A DNA stretch of 64,000 nt from Zopfochytrium polystomum (taxonomy: Eukaryota > Chytridiomycota > Chytridiomycetes > Chytridiales > Chytridiaceae). Each line of letters starts with the position of its first letter. Position 1 is the first letter of the stretch. The notes under the pieces are model-generated. The model saw only the letters and a program-made list of their open reading frames with translations, made no database searches and was not told the origin of the DNA. The stretch is from assembly GCA_025765615.1 (NCBI GenBank), contig JAIVFJ010000321.1, positions 1 through 64,000 of the forward strand, written 5' to 3'. Both the position numbers and the translations under genes were made by a program. Shown one piece after another: positions 1-11,640 of the stretch.

Positions 1-375
1 GCCGCCGCCCTCGATGCAAGAAGTGTTGTGTTGTGGCACACGCAACAACAACAAGCACACTGTGCGTGACTCGGCAACAAAAGCCGCAACGAGGGGCGGT
101 GTGACTGACTGACTGACTGACTGACTGACTGACTGACTACGCGACGCGCGCTTTGCGGAGTGAGTGAGCGAGTGAGTGGGTGCTGTATTTACTTGTGTTT
201 CTTTGTGTGTGTCTGTCTCTGCCTGTCTGTCTGTATCAATCTCCGCCCGTTGGCGGGACCCCTCCCTTGCCCTCCTCCATCATAGCTCCTCCCCTCCTCC
301 CCTCCTCCTCGTCCTCCACAGCGCCTTCCCCCCCGACCCTCCCTCCCTCAGGCTCTCTCCCTCCTCCCCTCCACG
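1..375. other. 5' flank of the exostosin gene with a GACT tetranucleotide repeat
   Basis: There is no supportable coding sequence here. A perfect run of the tetranucleotide GACT/CTGA occupies about 101-138. Pyrimidine-rich sequence (CCTCCCTCC-type) leads up to the ATG at 376. The open frames overlapping this stretch use non-ATG starts and are low-complexity shadows. Confidence 0.6.
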
Positions 376-2478
376 ATGCGAAGCTCGAACCGCCTGACCC
401 TGGCGCTGCTGCTGCTCCTGCTGCTGATCGCCTTCCTGACGCTCTTCTCGGGCAAAAGACCGTCGTCGTTAAATTCCCCCAGGCAGCAGCAGCAGCCTGC
501 TCGGAACAAGAAGGATCGCGGGCCTATCGAAGGCGGAGACGCTGCCGCCTCCGCAAATAAGAACAATAAGAACAACAACAAATTCGCCGTCGATGGTGGT
601 GACGACGACGCCTTTGTCATGGACGATGCGGCCGAGTACCATGCCCCGCCGCCACCGCCACTGGCCATGCCCTTCTGGGGAGGACCCGACCGCAAAAAGC
701 ACGTCCCCCACCGCCAGCACCACGACCCCGCTGCGCAGCAGCAGGAGCAGGCGTCGGGCGCACCGCCGGCGCCCAGCCCGCCAAAACGCGTCTTGCCGCC
801 GCCGCCCACCGACCCAGAGGTCCCCTCGCGCGACCGCTTCAACGACGGCGCAGTGCGCCGCCTCACAAGTAAGCGCAACGCCTTTTGCGTCGCCGAGCTG
901 CCGTCCGAGTACGGCGTAGACGTCGAGAGCCGGTTCAAGGAGGTCAACGTGCGATCGAGGGAGGTCTTTGCCGATCACGGCTATGGCGATCCGTGGGACG
1001 GAAGGGATCCGACGTTCAGAAATACAAACCAGGTTCTTGTCTCTCTCTCACTCAGCATTGCACTCACACAACCCCCTTGCCACCACCTTCCCCCAGTTTG
1101 CCTTGGAAACAATGTTCTACTACTTTATGCAAGACGCATCCAACCCGCTCGTCTCGTCGTCCTGCTTCGATGCGGACTTTGTGTTCGTCCCGCTGCTCCT
1201 CGTCAACGAAATGGTCCTCAACAAGTCGACCGGCTGGGACTCGGGCCAGTTCTCGCGCTCCTTTGTCACACACCTCCGCGAGATCCTCCCGGACATTGAC
1301 ACAAAGCCGCACCTGATCGTGTTGGGCCGCACAGGGTACGACTTTGCCCAGCGCTGCAAGACAGGGCTGTTTGGCGGTGGCGGCGGTGGCGACGGCGCCG
1401 GCGCGAGGAACTCCTCGCGCACAATGTGGGGCAACGGCCTTTTGTGCGACGTGGTGCACCCAAACCTGTGGTTCGTCGTGCTCGAGCCGCCGCTTCCGGG
1501 CATTGCGCACGCCATCACGGCCCCGTACCCGACGCGGTACCACGAGCTGCGTCTCCCGCCGCCTCCGTCCTCCAGCGGCGGCGGCGGCGGCGGAGGCAAC
1601 CGCGAGGATTCGATTCCCGTCGCGGCGCACCACGTCGGGAAATCTGCCGCTCGGACGAACCTGGTGTACGCCACGTTCCGGGTGCGGCACCCGGCGCTGG
1701 ACTTGCGCAAGCGGCTGGCGGAGCAGTGCACCGAGCGACCGGGGAAATGCGTGTTTTACGAGTCGGACGCGGACCAGGACGCGTACGTGGTCACGTCGAG
1801 GAAGCACATGCAGAACTCGGTGTTTTGCCTGCAGCCGCGCGGGGATACCTTGACGAGGGTGGACTTTTGGTGCGTCAAAAATGTCTATCTGCATCGTTGC
1901 CGCGTTCCGCGCGTGCGGCACGCGGCACGGTGTTCAGGTTTTTAAAGCTTACCTCACTCGTCCTCCTTCTCCGCTTCAACAGGGAATCCATACTCAACGG
2001 CTGCATCCCCGTCGTCTTCACTCCACGTCGCCACCTCGACCTACCCTTCAACACGCGGCTGCCCTGGCACGACCTCTGCGTGGTACTACACGACGAGCGC
2101 GCGCACGCCATCGACACGCTCGCGCAGATCCCCGCGGCGCGTGTTGCGCGGATGCAGCGGACCATCCTGCGGTACAAGCACCTCTTCCAGTACTCGCTGG
2201 CCCCGAACCTTCCGCCTTCCTCCTCCACTTCCTCCTCGGCGTCAAAGCTCCGCGGCCGCCGCGTCGGGAAAGGGTGGACGCTGGAGGAGGCGCTGGTGCT
2301 GGAGCCGTGGGACGACGCGACGACCGCGGTGCTCAAGGAGTTTGTGCTGCGCGCGACCATCGCGATGGCGTCGCACGATTTGCGGCTGATGTACGACGAA
2401 AGGGGGAGGGAGGTTGGCGGCGCGTGGGGACCGCCGGGGAGCGAGAACGAGAAAGTTCTGGGTGTTGCGGCCGCGTGA
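376..2478 (+). CDS. Exostosin-family (GT47-type) glycosyltransferase, type II membrane protein
   Basis: Exons 376-1032, 1097-1869 and 1983-2478 join to 1926 nt, giving 641 aa. Introns are GT-AG: 1033-1096 (64 bp, phase 0) and 1870-1982 (113 bp, donor GTGCGT, phase 2). The ATG at 376 is followed within ten residues by a strongly hydrophobic stretch (LTLALLLLLLLIAFLTLF), read as a Golgi/ER signal anchor. A Pro/Gln/Asn-rich stem precedes the catalytic domain. The domain shows family hallmarks: FVFVPLLLVNE near its start, FCLQPRGDTLTR late, and, across intron 2, WESILNGCIPVVF, the conserved donor-sugar-binding region of exostosin folds. Exostosins transfer sugars to glycans in the secretory pathway; substrate cannot be told from sequence. 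Glycine runs within the domain (about 1372-1400 and 1578-1602) look like replication-slippage inserts. It faces CAP tail to tail. Splice choice rests on frame and motif continuity. Confidence 0.85.
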
Positions 2479-3317
2479 GAAAGAAGAGGGGGGAACACTG
2501 GTGTTCAGGTAGTGGAGTGATGGGGCTGCGTTTCCTTGCGTACAAATACAACCTTTTTTCGTGAATGGGCTGGGTATGTTTTCGCGCATGTGTATTTTAT
2601 TGTCCACGGTCCCCAAAACTCCTCAAATCATTTTATTAGCAACCAAAAGTTGTGCAAACATGCCAGACGAGCGTAACAAAGTGAAAACCATTTACGATAC
2701 CAACCTGCTGAATTTTTTCACTGGTCTATCGTTGCTGGTGGTTAACATAGCATCTGCATTGTATTGGCAACAAATTAAACGCATAGCGATCTTGATATCG
2801 AGAGCGTGCTCCGAGCGGCGCATCGAGGGCTTTCGGCGTTGTGTTTGCGCAGTTACGGAGCTTTGCTCCCGTCGTTCTCAGTGCGGGCCAAAAGAAAAAG
2901 GAAAAAAAAAAAAAAAAAAAAAAAGAAAAAGAAAAAAACAGGCCATTGGGTTTCCACACTGGCACAAAGGAAAAAATCTACAACTCTAAAACCTCTCCGG
3001 TTGGAAGCCGATGCCGCTCTCTCCAACGGCAGTGTGTGTGCGCGCTTGCGTGGGTAATTCTTTCTCTATTTTGTGGTCTCTCATTCGGCGCGCGCTTGAC
3101 GCTGGAGAGAAACAGAGAGAAAAGTCGGGGCCGAAAGAAAAAGGAGGCGAATACGAAACCTTGAAAGGCACGGCGAGTAGAGGAGGATTGTTTCTCGGAG
3201 AAAGAACACGATGGCGCAGGGAGGAAGCGGACCCAAAAGGGCGGGGGAGAGGAACTCAAAAAGAAGGAGCAATCGAAGAAAAAACGCCACAAACAAGACG
3301 CGAGCCCATGACATCAC
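2479..3317. other. Tail-to-tail intergenic region (exostosin / CAP)
   Basis: No convincing gene. An A-rich, near-homopolymeric tract lies at about 2891-2938 and a purine-rich stretch at 3095-3290. Open frames here are low-complexity (Lys runs or their Phe antisense) and none resembles a known family. The 3' ends of both flanking genes should lie here. Confidence 0.5.
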
Positions 3318-5592
3318 TCAACCGCTGTGCTCCACCACTGTGGTAATCAGCTTGCCGTCCTTGATGACCGACTTGAATTGCTCGGGGACTGCCTTCTCGG
3401 CAAACCCGCCGTCTTCGCCGAGCCCTTCCACAAGAACATTGATCTCGCTCGACTTTGCTGTAAACACCTCCATGGCTGCGGCAGTCTTGGTGGACATGTA
3501 CACCTGGAGACCGTCTGTCTTGTCCACGACTGCGATCGGCGCGAAGTCCGTGATCTGAAGCTGCACGCTCTTGCAGTTCACCACATCAATCGTGGCAACC
3601 ACATTCTCGACAACAACGCCAGTCTTTTTGCAATTGTCTGCCGCAAGTCAAGACGTATGAGAATGTTTGAGACAGGTAAGCGCCACCAAAGCGTATTTCC
3701 ATATTCCCCTCTTCTTGCACTCACCAATTGTGACCGCGTTCACCTTGCCCTTGATTTGGATGGCAGATCCAGTGCAGTTGTAAATGTAAACGGTGTGCCG
3801 GATTTCAACGTCCGTCAGCACAATGTCGGTTTTGTTCGCGAAGTTTTCCTGTCGAAGGGAGAGTCAGGACACCAATACGCGTTGAACAAAAAAACAGGGT
3901 GTGGGGCACACCCACTTACCACAATCCACTTGTTGCCCTGCAATTCCAATTTTGGTGGCGCTTTCGGTGCAGCAGCGGCACCAAACTTAGGTGCCGGGGC
4001 TGCCAGAATGGAGAAAATGCAATAGAAAACTGTCAGGTACACATTGGGAGAAAAATGGAGTCAATGTTTCATAGCTCACAAGCGGGCTTTTCTGCAGTTG
4101 CGGGAACAACGCTCGATGCCCTCAGCTCCGGGTTTTTGTGAGTCATTTCAGACTTGTCGACCTTCTTCAGGGCTGCGCAGCAAAAATCATAAACATATGC
4201 CGGTCAGCTCTGGCGTAAACTACTTCTCCATCTGTCAAAAATACCTGAAGTAAGTCCGTCTTTGTTCAGAGCGCTGAACAGGCTGGCCTTAGCTGCCGCT
4301 GCACCGCCAGCCGGGGAAGCGGTGGCAGCCGGTGAGACGGCCGGGGCGGGGGCGGGTGCGGAAGATTGATACGCCGTTGCATCGCCACCCTGGAGATGGC
4401 GAAACGGGGCAGAAAATCGAAATGGAGCAGGCGGGGGAGTAAGAGTCCATGACCAACAATGGTACATTGAGTTGAGCTATGAGCATAAGCGTACTAACTC
4501 GGGGATTCCAGGTGAGGCCGGTGGTGTGCTTGTCCTTGACGTACGCCTGAAGGTCGGTCAAGAACGCCAGGAACCCCTGGGCGTAGTCGACGTGTGTCTT
4601 GTCCCTGCGAAAAAGCAAGCTCGTTCACAATCGGCGAAAACGCGGTCGTCTCTCATACTTGTCTTTGTACTCCTTGAGAACGCGTTGCGAATAAAACTGG
4701 GCAGAGTCCTTCATTTCTCCGACAAACGAGACCGGCGACAGGCCGGGCGCGGCAGTCTTTGAAACATTAAGAGGCGGGACTCAGCGGCCTGGCATAATGG
4801 CTTCCAAACTCGATACTTACGATAGCCACCCATCCGAGGGCCGACACTCCCTCAGCGACCATTGAAAGATGGTTGAACAGTGGCGATCCGCGGTTCTTGT
4901 CCTTCCACCGCGACAATTGCTTGCATGTCGACATTGATGGGGCTCAGCAGGGTCTGCAATCCAGCTTGATCTGGCTTCTTTGAGGCAGCCGCAAGCTCAA
5001 TGAGACCACGCTCTTTGCTAAGGGCTGATTGAAGGAGCTTGGCCTGCGTTGAGATTCAGTCCAGAGTAAGTCACCGCGGCAAAGAAATGGGTAAGCGGTT
5101 AGGGCGAGCAGTTTGTGAAGTGCCATTCCCGTGAGAATTATGGTGGAAGATGAGACGCGTTTCGGAGGGTGGAGACTTTGCTGATGTTGGGGGCACCGGC
5201 GCGTTTGAACGACCAGCCATCCAGCCACAGCAAGATTCGTCGCCAACGCAGCAAACGTGTAGGAAGTGGAGAAGAGGAAGGATTTCGCGTGTGGGCGAGA
5301 GAGAGGGGGAGGGAGGGAAGGGATGCATGCTCACCTGCTCCGAGACGACGCCCCCGATGGTGTCTGCCAGCGCCAGCAGAGGTTTCAGACGGGTGTCGAG
5401 CAGGGCATCGAATGCGACGACAGCCGGGGCGGTGGCGGTGCCAGCACCAGCAGCAGCACCGCCCAAGGCGGCAGCGGCCGGCGCTGCTGCGGCGGATCCC
5501 GTGCCGCCAGTGGTCTTGACGATGGATTCCAAGCGCGCGGCAGCGGCCTCCAGGCGCTGCACGACAAGCTCAAGGGTGGCTGGCGTGGTCAT
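3318..5592 (-). CDS. SRV2: Adenylyl cyclase-associated protein (CAP/Srv2), frame broken once in exon 2
   Basis: Nine exons on the minus strand: 5592-5335, 5043-4821, 4756-4659, 4604-4499, 4389-4245, 4172-4080, 3999-3920, 3848-3725, 3637-3318, all with GT-AG introns; one base removed gives 481 aa, the usual fungal CAP size. The start MTTPATLELVVQRLEAAAAR is the N-terminal coiled-coil that binds adenylyl cyclase in yeast. The CAP_N domain follows (DKNRGSPLFNHLSMVAEG, HTTGLTWNP), then a short Ala/Pro linker, a WH2 actin-binding motif (LKKVDKSEMTHKNPELR) and the beta-helical CARP domain (GNKWIVEN, HTVYIYNC, IQIKGKVNAVTI, KKTGVV). CAP recycles ADP-actin with cofilin. In exon 2 the frame fails after MQAIVAV: one surplus G at minus-strand 4906/4905 (GCGGTGGAAGGAC) must be skipped to reach KDKNRGS. 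Exon 2 is 223 nt where 222 would keep every downstream phase, so I read a one-base indel (assembly error or real lesion). It diverges from the asparaginase gene. Confidence 0.9.
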
Positions 5593-6317
5593 GCTGCGTG
5601 GTGAATGCGTGGGGGTGGGTGGTTGGTTTGTTGGTGGAGATGGCGGTATGAGTGCGTGAGTTGTGTGCTGAGTGTGTGTGTGTGTGTGTGGAGGAAAAAG
5701 GAAAAAAAAAGGCGCGTTCGGGATTTTTGTGAAGGGTGGAAAACACATCCACCCCCCTTCCTCCCTCCCTCCCTCGCCAGTGACGCCACCGTTCAAGCGC
5801 ACCCAACCAAGCTACCAACCACCAACCAACCCAACCTGTCCCATATTACGCTTCGACGTCTTTCATCCCGCCGACCGTCCCTCCCCTGCCCTGGTTGCCT
5901 CTCCAATTTCTCGCGCCGCCACGACTGCAGTCTGCCGTTGGCCCCGGTTTAGCGACTCTATTTAGTTTCTTTTTTTAATTCCACCCGTTCCTCTTCACAC
6001 GGCCCAACCGGCCGCCGAGTCTCGAATTTATCCCCGTGCGAACAGAGCGAGGAGGACTGCATATGCGAGCGGGCCAGGGCAATTGGTCTGGTTGCACAGG
6101 GCGGCCAAATGGTGATTGCGCCATGCCCCCATTTATTTCATCCCGCTGGGGAGAAAATGAAGAAAAACGCCCAAGCCTACAAAAGCGATCAGGTAACATC
6201 CAGCGGTGCGATGTGCGATCCTTCATTGCTCGGATCTTGTTCGCGTTGGCGGATCAAGCATGCTGGTCCGGCGGGCCCCGTAAATATAGTTTCCGTGACG
6301 GCGCATGCATTCTCCCA

Positions 6318-6394
<77 letters not shown>

Positions 6395-6758
6395 CCTCTC
6401 TCTGTCTCTTCCTCGCTCAGAGCGAGACTCCGAAAGGGAAGAGGGATCGAATGGGATACTTTTTTTGTTGATTTTCGAGACACGGCGCTGTTGGGCCGTG
6501 CGAGGGACGGGTGGTGGGAAGAACAGAGGGAAGAAATCTGTGTGTGAGCAGACAAACTGTCCCGGCTGTTCACATGTAAATTTAGTATCAAATTGCGAAA
6601 ACTTCTATCAAAATGCTGAAGTCTCCCGGCGAAGGACCGGGGGCCAAAGAGCGGTTTTTATATTACCCGCAACGCAACGGCTTCCTCGCTGGATAAATGG
6701 CCGGGATAAATTCAGCACATGCGCTTTGCAGCGGGCCAGCTGGGAGCTAGTCCTCTTG

Positions 6759-6825
<67 letters not shown>

Positions 6826-7869
6826 GCACACACTCACACAACCACGCGCGCATTGCAATAATGGATGCTCTAGAAGAGTATCACCCAGGCAGTATCCCAC
6901 AACAAAAAGGAAAATACTATCAGCGCGTAAGGAAGGCTCTTTGGTTTCACTTCCTTCCTTCTCCTTCTCCTCCACCGATTATCCTCGTTCTCATTTTATT
7001 TTTAATTTTTTTTTTTTTTTCGCATCTTCCCGCTATTTCGTTTAATTGATAAGTGACATTGCTAAATATGTCCTCTCGGTATGGTTCCCCAACCTTGCAC
7101 GCACGGCGTTTCCCCCCCCCGTTGTTGTGTGTGGCATGGAGACGGCAAACAACAACAACAACACAAAAAAAAAAAAAAAAAAAAACAAAAACAACAGCAG
7201 CAGCACGCGGCGTTCCCGCGCACATGGATCATGGATGGATATGGATGTGGATGGATGGAGGAGGCTGTTTCTTTCTTAATTTCTTCCTTTCTTTCTTTCT
7301 TTCTTACTTTCTTTCTTTTTGTTGTTGTTGTTGTTGTTGTGTTGTTGTTGGGACGAGCGACGGAAAAAACCCCTTTGTTGGGGCCATATGCACGAGAGGA
7401 GGAGAATTAAAAGAAAAAGAGAGAGAAGCAAGGGAGAGAGAGAGAGAGAGAGGCAGACAGAGAGAGAGAGGAGACAAACAGATGCACCCCCACTTAAAAA
7501 AGGAAGAAATATTTGACCCGGCTCCCTCTGTCGCTTGTGCCTCTTTCTCTCTCTCGCTCTCTCTGTCTCTGTCTCTCCCTCTCTCTGTCTCTCTCTCTCC
7601 TTTCTTTGTCTATTATCTACCGGCACTGTCTGTCTGTCTGTCTGTCTGTCTGTCTGCCTGTCTGTCTGTCTGCCAAATTTATAAACCTCCCTCGCACTCC
7701 AAAGCTGCTCCAAACGAGACATTCCCTTCTCGCCTCAAATCTCATCCCGAACCTCGCCCCCCTCCCTCCCCGCCCCCGTCCGCAGGCAAACGCTGCTACC
7801 TCGTGAAGCGGTTCCTTGCCATAAATACCCCCCCCCGTCCCACCCCTTCCCCACCCCCCTCGTACTTAG
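5593..7869. promoter_or_regulatory. Divergent intergenic/promoter region with dense microsatellites
   Basis: Shared 5' region of CAP (-) and the asparaginase gene (+). It holds a (CA)n leader on the CAP sense strand (about 5672-5691), long (CT)n tracts at about 6324-6390 and 6765-6820, an A/AAC-rich stretch at 7147-7200, (CTTT)n then (TTG)n at 7281-7350, (GA)n at 7430-7455, (CT)n at 7535-7610 and (CTGT)n at 7626-7673. No coding sequence is supportable; overlapping frames translate the repeats (Leu-Ser or Arg-Glu runs). Confidence 0.6.
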
Positions 7870-10800
7870 ATGCAGCACCCGCCGCCAGAATTCAGACTCG
7901 CCTCCACCGCCGGCCCGTCGTCGTCCATGAACGGCAACCTCGGCCCCTTCAGTCCGCTACGGCCGGGCAGCAGCGTGTACGAAAACTCGGTCGTGGACCA
8001 GCAAATTAGCGCCACGAGGAATCAGCTCCTGGTCAACTCGTCAGAGCTGTCAAAGGTCTTGATCCTTTACACGGGTGGAACGATCGGTTGGTCTCCTTGT
8101 TTTTATTTACGCTCTCTCTCTCTTTGTTTTTTTTTTTTTTTTTCTTTGTTTGTGCTCGGTGTTTTGGAATGGACGGCCCGGGTGTTGACTAACCGTCGTC
8201 GTTTACCGAGTCCACAGGCATGAAGAACCACGACATGCACGGCTACCGACCTGCCGCCGGATTCTTGTCTGAAATGCTCCGGTCAATGAGGCGCTTTCAC
8301 GACGTTGACGCGATCCCCATCGAAGACTACGTTCCCAACGGCTCGACCGCAACAGCGCAACAAGCACTCGACTCGGCGTTCGTGAACAAAGTCAATCTCC
8401 CCTTGAGGTACCGCACTGTGGAGTCGACGGCCAACGCAAGTGCGACGGCGTCGAACTCGTCCTTGTCCGAGGGCTTCACCGTTTCCGTCGAGGGACGCCG
8501 GCAGCCCCAGAACGAGCCCTCCATCGTCGTGAACGGCACTCCCGTGATAAGAGCAAAGCTACCCGCGATGATCAGTCCCGTCAGTTTATATGGGAAACGG
8601 ATCAAGTTTTCCGTACTGGAATACGACCCGCTAATGGATTCGTCGAATATGAGTTGAGTCTGCAAGCGTCGTGGCGGGTGGCTCGTACTGACAAACTTCT
8701 TTTCAAAAAAAAAACCCCCCCTGAATCACCAGCCATGGACGACTGGGTCAAAATTGCGACGGACATTGAGGTCAATTACGAGCTTTTCGACGCTTTCTTG
8801 GTGCTCCACGGGACCGACACAATGTCCTATACTGCAAGCGCACTCTCGTTCATGCTTGAAGACTTGGGAAAGACAGTCATACTTACCGGCTCTCAGGTGC
8901 GAATTTGCTCCTTTCTTCATTTCGCGGCGGCCGTTGCGCGAGGCGTTCCACAAGCATGGGTGACTAACAGTCGTTTTGCGTCGTTTTGCTCGAACCGCTC
9001 AGGTTCCCTTGGCTGAAATTCGAAACGACGCTGTTGAGAATCTCCTTGGTGCCCTCACAATTGCCGGGCACTTTGTCATACCGGAAGTCTCCTTGTTCTT
9101 CGCCCACAAGCTGTACCGGGGAAACCGGTCCTCGAAAGTTGACGCTTATGACTTCAAGGCCTTTGACTCGCCCAACATCAGGCCGCTTGTGTCCGTCGGA
9201 ATCAACATTGGTGTGTGCCGCGTCTTCTTTCTTGTGTCCTTTACTGCCTCTTGCTGACCACGGTTCCTACAGATGTTGCATGGTCTGAAGTGCTACGGCC
9301 TACCCACATTGCAAAGTTCCGAGCCGAAAAGCGGCTCATCTCTTCAGTCGCCGCACTGCGCATTTTCCCCGGCATAACGGAAGCAACGGTTAGAGCGTTT
9401 CTGAGCCCACCCATCGCGGGCGTGGTTTTGGAAACTTACGGCAGCGGGAACGCCCCAAACAACCGCCCAGAAATTTTGGCGGCGCTGAAGGAGGCTTCTG
9501 ATCGTGGAGTTATTATCGTCAACTGCACCCAATGTAGGAAAGGCCTTGTCACGGACTTGTACGCAACGGGGAAAGCACTCTTGAGGTACAGCAAAATGGG
9601 CATGCAAACCGCCAGTGCTGACTTTTTACTGCTGCTCGCTTGATCGATTCGCAGAATTGGTGTCGTTCCAGGCGGAGACATGACAACAGAGGTAACCAAA
9701 TTTGCATAATTAAGGTTAACGGACCGAACCTTGACTGTTTCACTTCACTGTTCGTGTCCTTGCCCCGCATCCTTGGCATTCAAAAATTAGTGTGCTCTCA
9801 CCAAACTGTCGTACGTCCTCGGCAAAGGGCTGTCACCGGAAGAATGCCGTGATTTAATGCGCAGCAACCTGCGCGGGGAGATCACCGTCATGCCGCAAAA
9901 GCCGAAATTCACAAACTCTACCAAAACGATCGGTCTTGTCCAGTCCATCGTCGCCACTCTCGGAAAGAGCTCGACCGCGAACTCGTCCTCCGCCGCGCCA
10001 ACAGCTGCAACCAACTCAGTGTCGTCCTCAACCACCGCCATCGCCGCCAACGGCAGCCAACCTACGAATGCCCCTCTCCGTATCGACCCGACGGCGCCCA
10101 GCGCCAGCAACGGCAGTCCGAACAGCTCGCCGCCGTCGTCGTCGGGCGGCGTGAACGGCAGCGGCCCGACGCCGCGGAAGCGTCCGCGTTCGCCGTCGTC
10201 AGCGCGGTCTGGGCTTGCGGACTACTACCAGCTCGTGGAGGAAATCGACGGGATTAGCCTAGAGCGGATGGTGGTGCCGATGCTCCTGGGGAACGCGATC
10301 CGGACCGGGGATCTGGACACGCTGGCGCTGATCGCGACCGAGTACGAGGCGCTGGTGTCGGTGGGCGACTACGACAGCCGGACGCCGCTGCACGTGGCCG
10401 CGTCGGAGAACCAGTGGGCGGCGGCGGAGAAGCTGCTGCAGCACGGCGCCAACGTGCACCTGAGGGACCGGTTTGGGCACACCCCGCTTTACGACGCCGT
10501 TCGGTGCGGGCACGTGCAGGTTGCGATGCTTCTGAGGGAGGCCGGGGCGCACTTTTCCGAGGACGAAGGGAAGGATGTGGCCGCACTGGTTGCGAGGTGA
10601 GGAAGGAGAGGAAGGAGTGGCTTACTTTCTTTCTTTCTTCTACTATTTCTAATTGTGATGCCATTTTTTAATATAGCGCCTCCGCCGACGGAAACCTGGC
10701 CCTCGTCAAGCTCCTATGCCAATGCGGAGTCGATATGAACGTCCCGCTGGTCGACGGCAGAACGTCGGTCCATTTGGCGATATCGGGATACCACCTCTCG

Positions 10801-11010
10801 ATCCTCCAATTCTACATCGAGCAGAACGCGCGCGTCCTCCAGCTGTCGCGCGACGGCAGCTCGCCGCAGTCGCCAAGCACGGGCATCGAGATCCGCTTCG
10901 ACATTCGGGACAACTACGGGCGGACCCCGATGGACGACGCAAAGTCTCGCGGATGGAAGGAAGGGATGGAGTGCTTGGCGGTGGCGATTCAGGCGGCGCG
11001 GAAAAAGTGA
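7870..11010 (+). CDS. 60-kDa-type L-asparaginase with C-terminal ankyrin repeats
   Basis: Exons 7870-8086, 8218-8652, 8733-8896, 9003-9210, 9273-9585, 9655-9691, 9791-10596 and 10677-11010 join to 2514 nt, 837 aa, all introns GT-AG and in frame. The asparaginase domain shows both catalytic threonine motifs: YTGGTIG (split by intron 1) and [15 protein letters not shown], then [18 protein letters not shown] and the lysine-bearing [15 protein letters not shown], whose joining across introns 5-7 supports the tiny 37-nt exon 6. Between the first and second motifs lies a low-complexity insert ([14 protein letters not shown]) compared with bacterial type I enzymes. A Ser/Asn/Pro-rich linker (about residues 470-560) leads to four or five ankyrin repeats ([56 protein letters not shown]). 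The known reaction is asparagine to aspartate plus ammonia; this architecture also includes lysophospholipase-annotated homologues. Probably cytosolic; no signal peptide. Confidence 0.93.
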
Positions 11011-11640
11011 ACGGAAAGAAAAGGAGAAAAAAAGAGGAGGAAGGAGTGAGATCGCGCCGCCGGGTTGGAGACGAGGGATGAAGGGATGGAGGAGGATTCC
11101 GTTTTTTTTCTTATGTTTGGACTTAATTTTTCTTTGGTAGCGGAAAGGGATGAGTTTCGCGTCTCTTTTTTCCTTTTTTCTTTCCAAATTACCCTCTCGG
11201 ATGGGTACTTTTCTTAACTCCCTTTCTTGTTCTGGACACTGTTTGTTCATTGTCGCTTCCTCGTAACCGTCTTGTTGTTTTTGTTTTCTCTCTCTGTTTG
11301 CTCGAAATTTTTGTTTTCCCCACCATTTCCTTACTTGCCGCGCACACCCCATCTCACACACAACACACGGACACACATACATAACCCAGTCACCATCCCC
11401 ATCTTTCTCTCCTTTCTCTCTCTCTCTCTTCCGCTCTGCCTACTCCCGCTGGCGCCGCCTTTTCTTCCTTCGTCCCGTGAGTTCTTTTTGCCGCATCGCT
11501 CCCAGCCGCTGTGTCACAACTGGCGTCTGCTTTTACATAATAAATACCAGAGCTCAAAAGCGCGGAAGGAGAAGAAAGTTGGCACCGTGAGGTAAAATAT
11601 CTCAAGGCAGAGCCTTGCGACTCACCCGCATATATAACAA
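11011..11640. other. Intergenic, pyrimidine-rich, no gene seen
   Basis: The 3' flank of the asparaginase gene. T-rich and CT-rich stretches (11100-11330, 11410-11440) and no open frame with family resemblance. Confidence 0.5.

Noticed and set aside
1064..1921. A 285-codon minus-strand frame over the exostosin gene
   Set aside because: Shadow of a GC-rich coding exon; exostosin motifs are on the plus strand.
6036..7049. Long open frames in the CAP/asparaginase intergenic region
   Set aside because: They are translations of (CT)n and homopolymer tracts (Leu-Ser runs) with no family resemblance.
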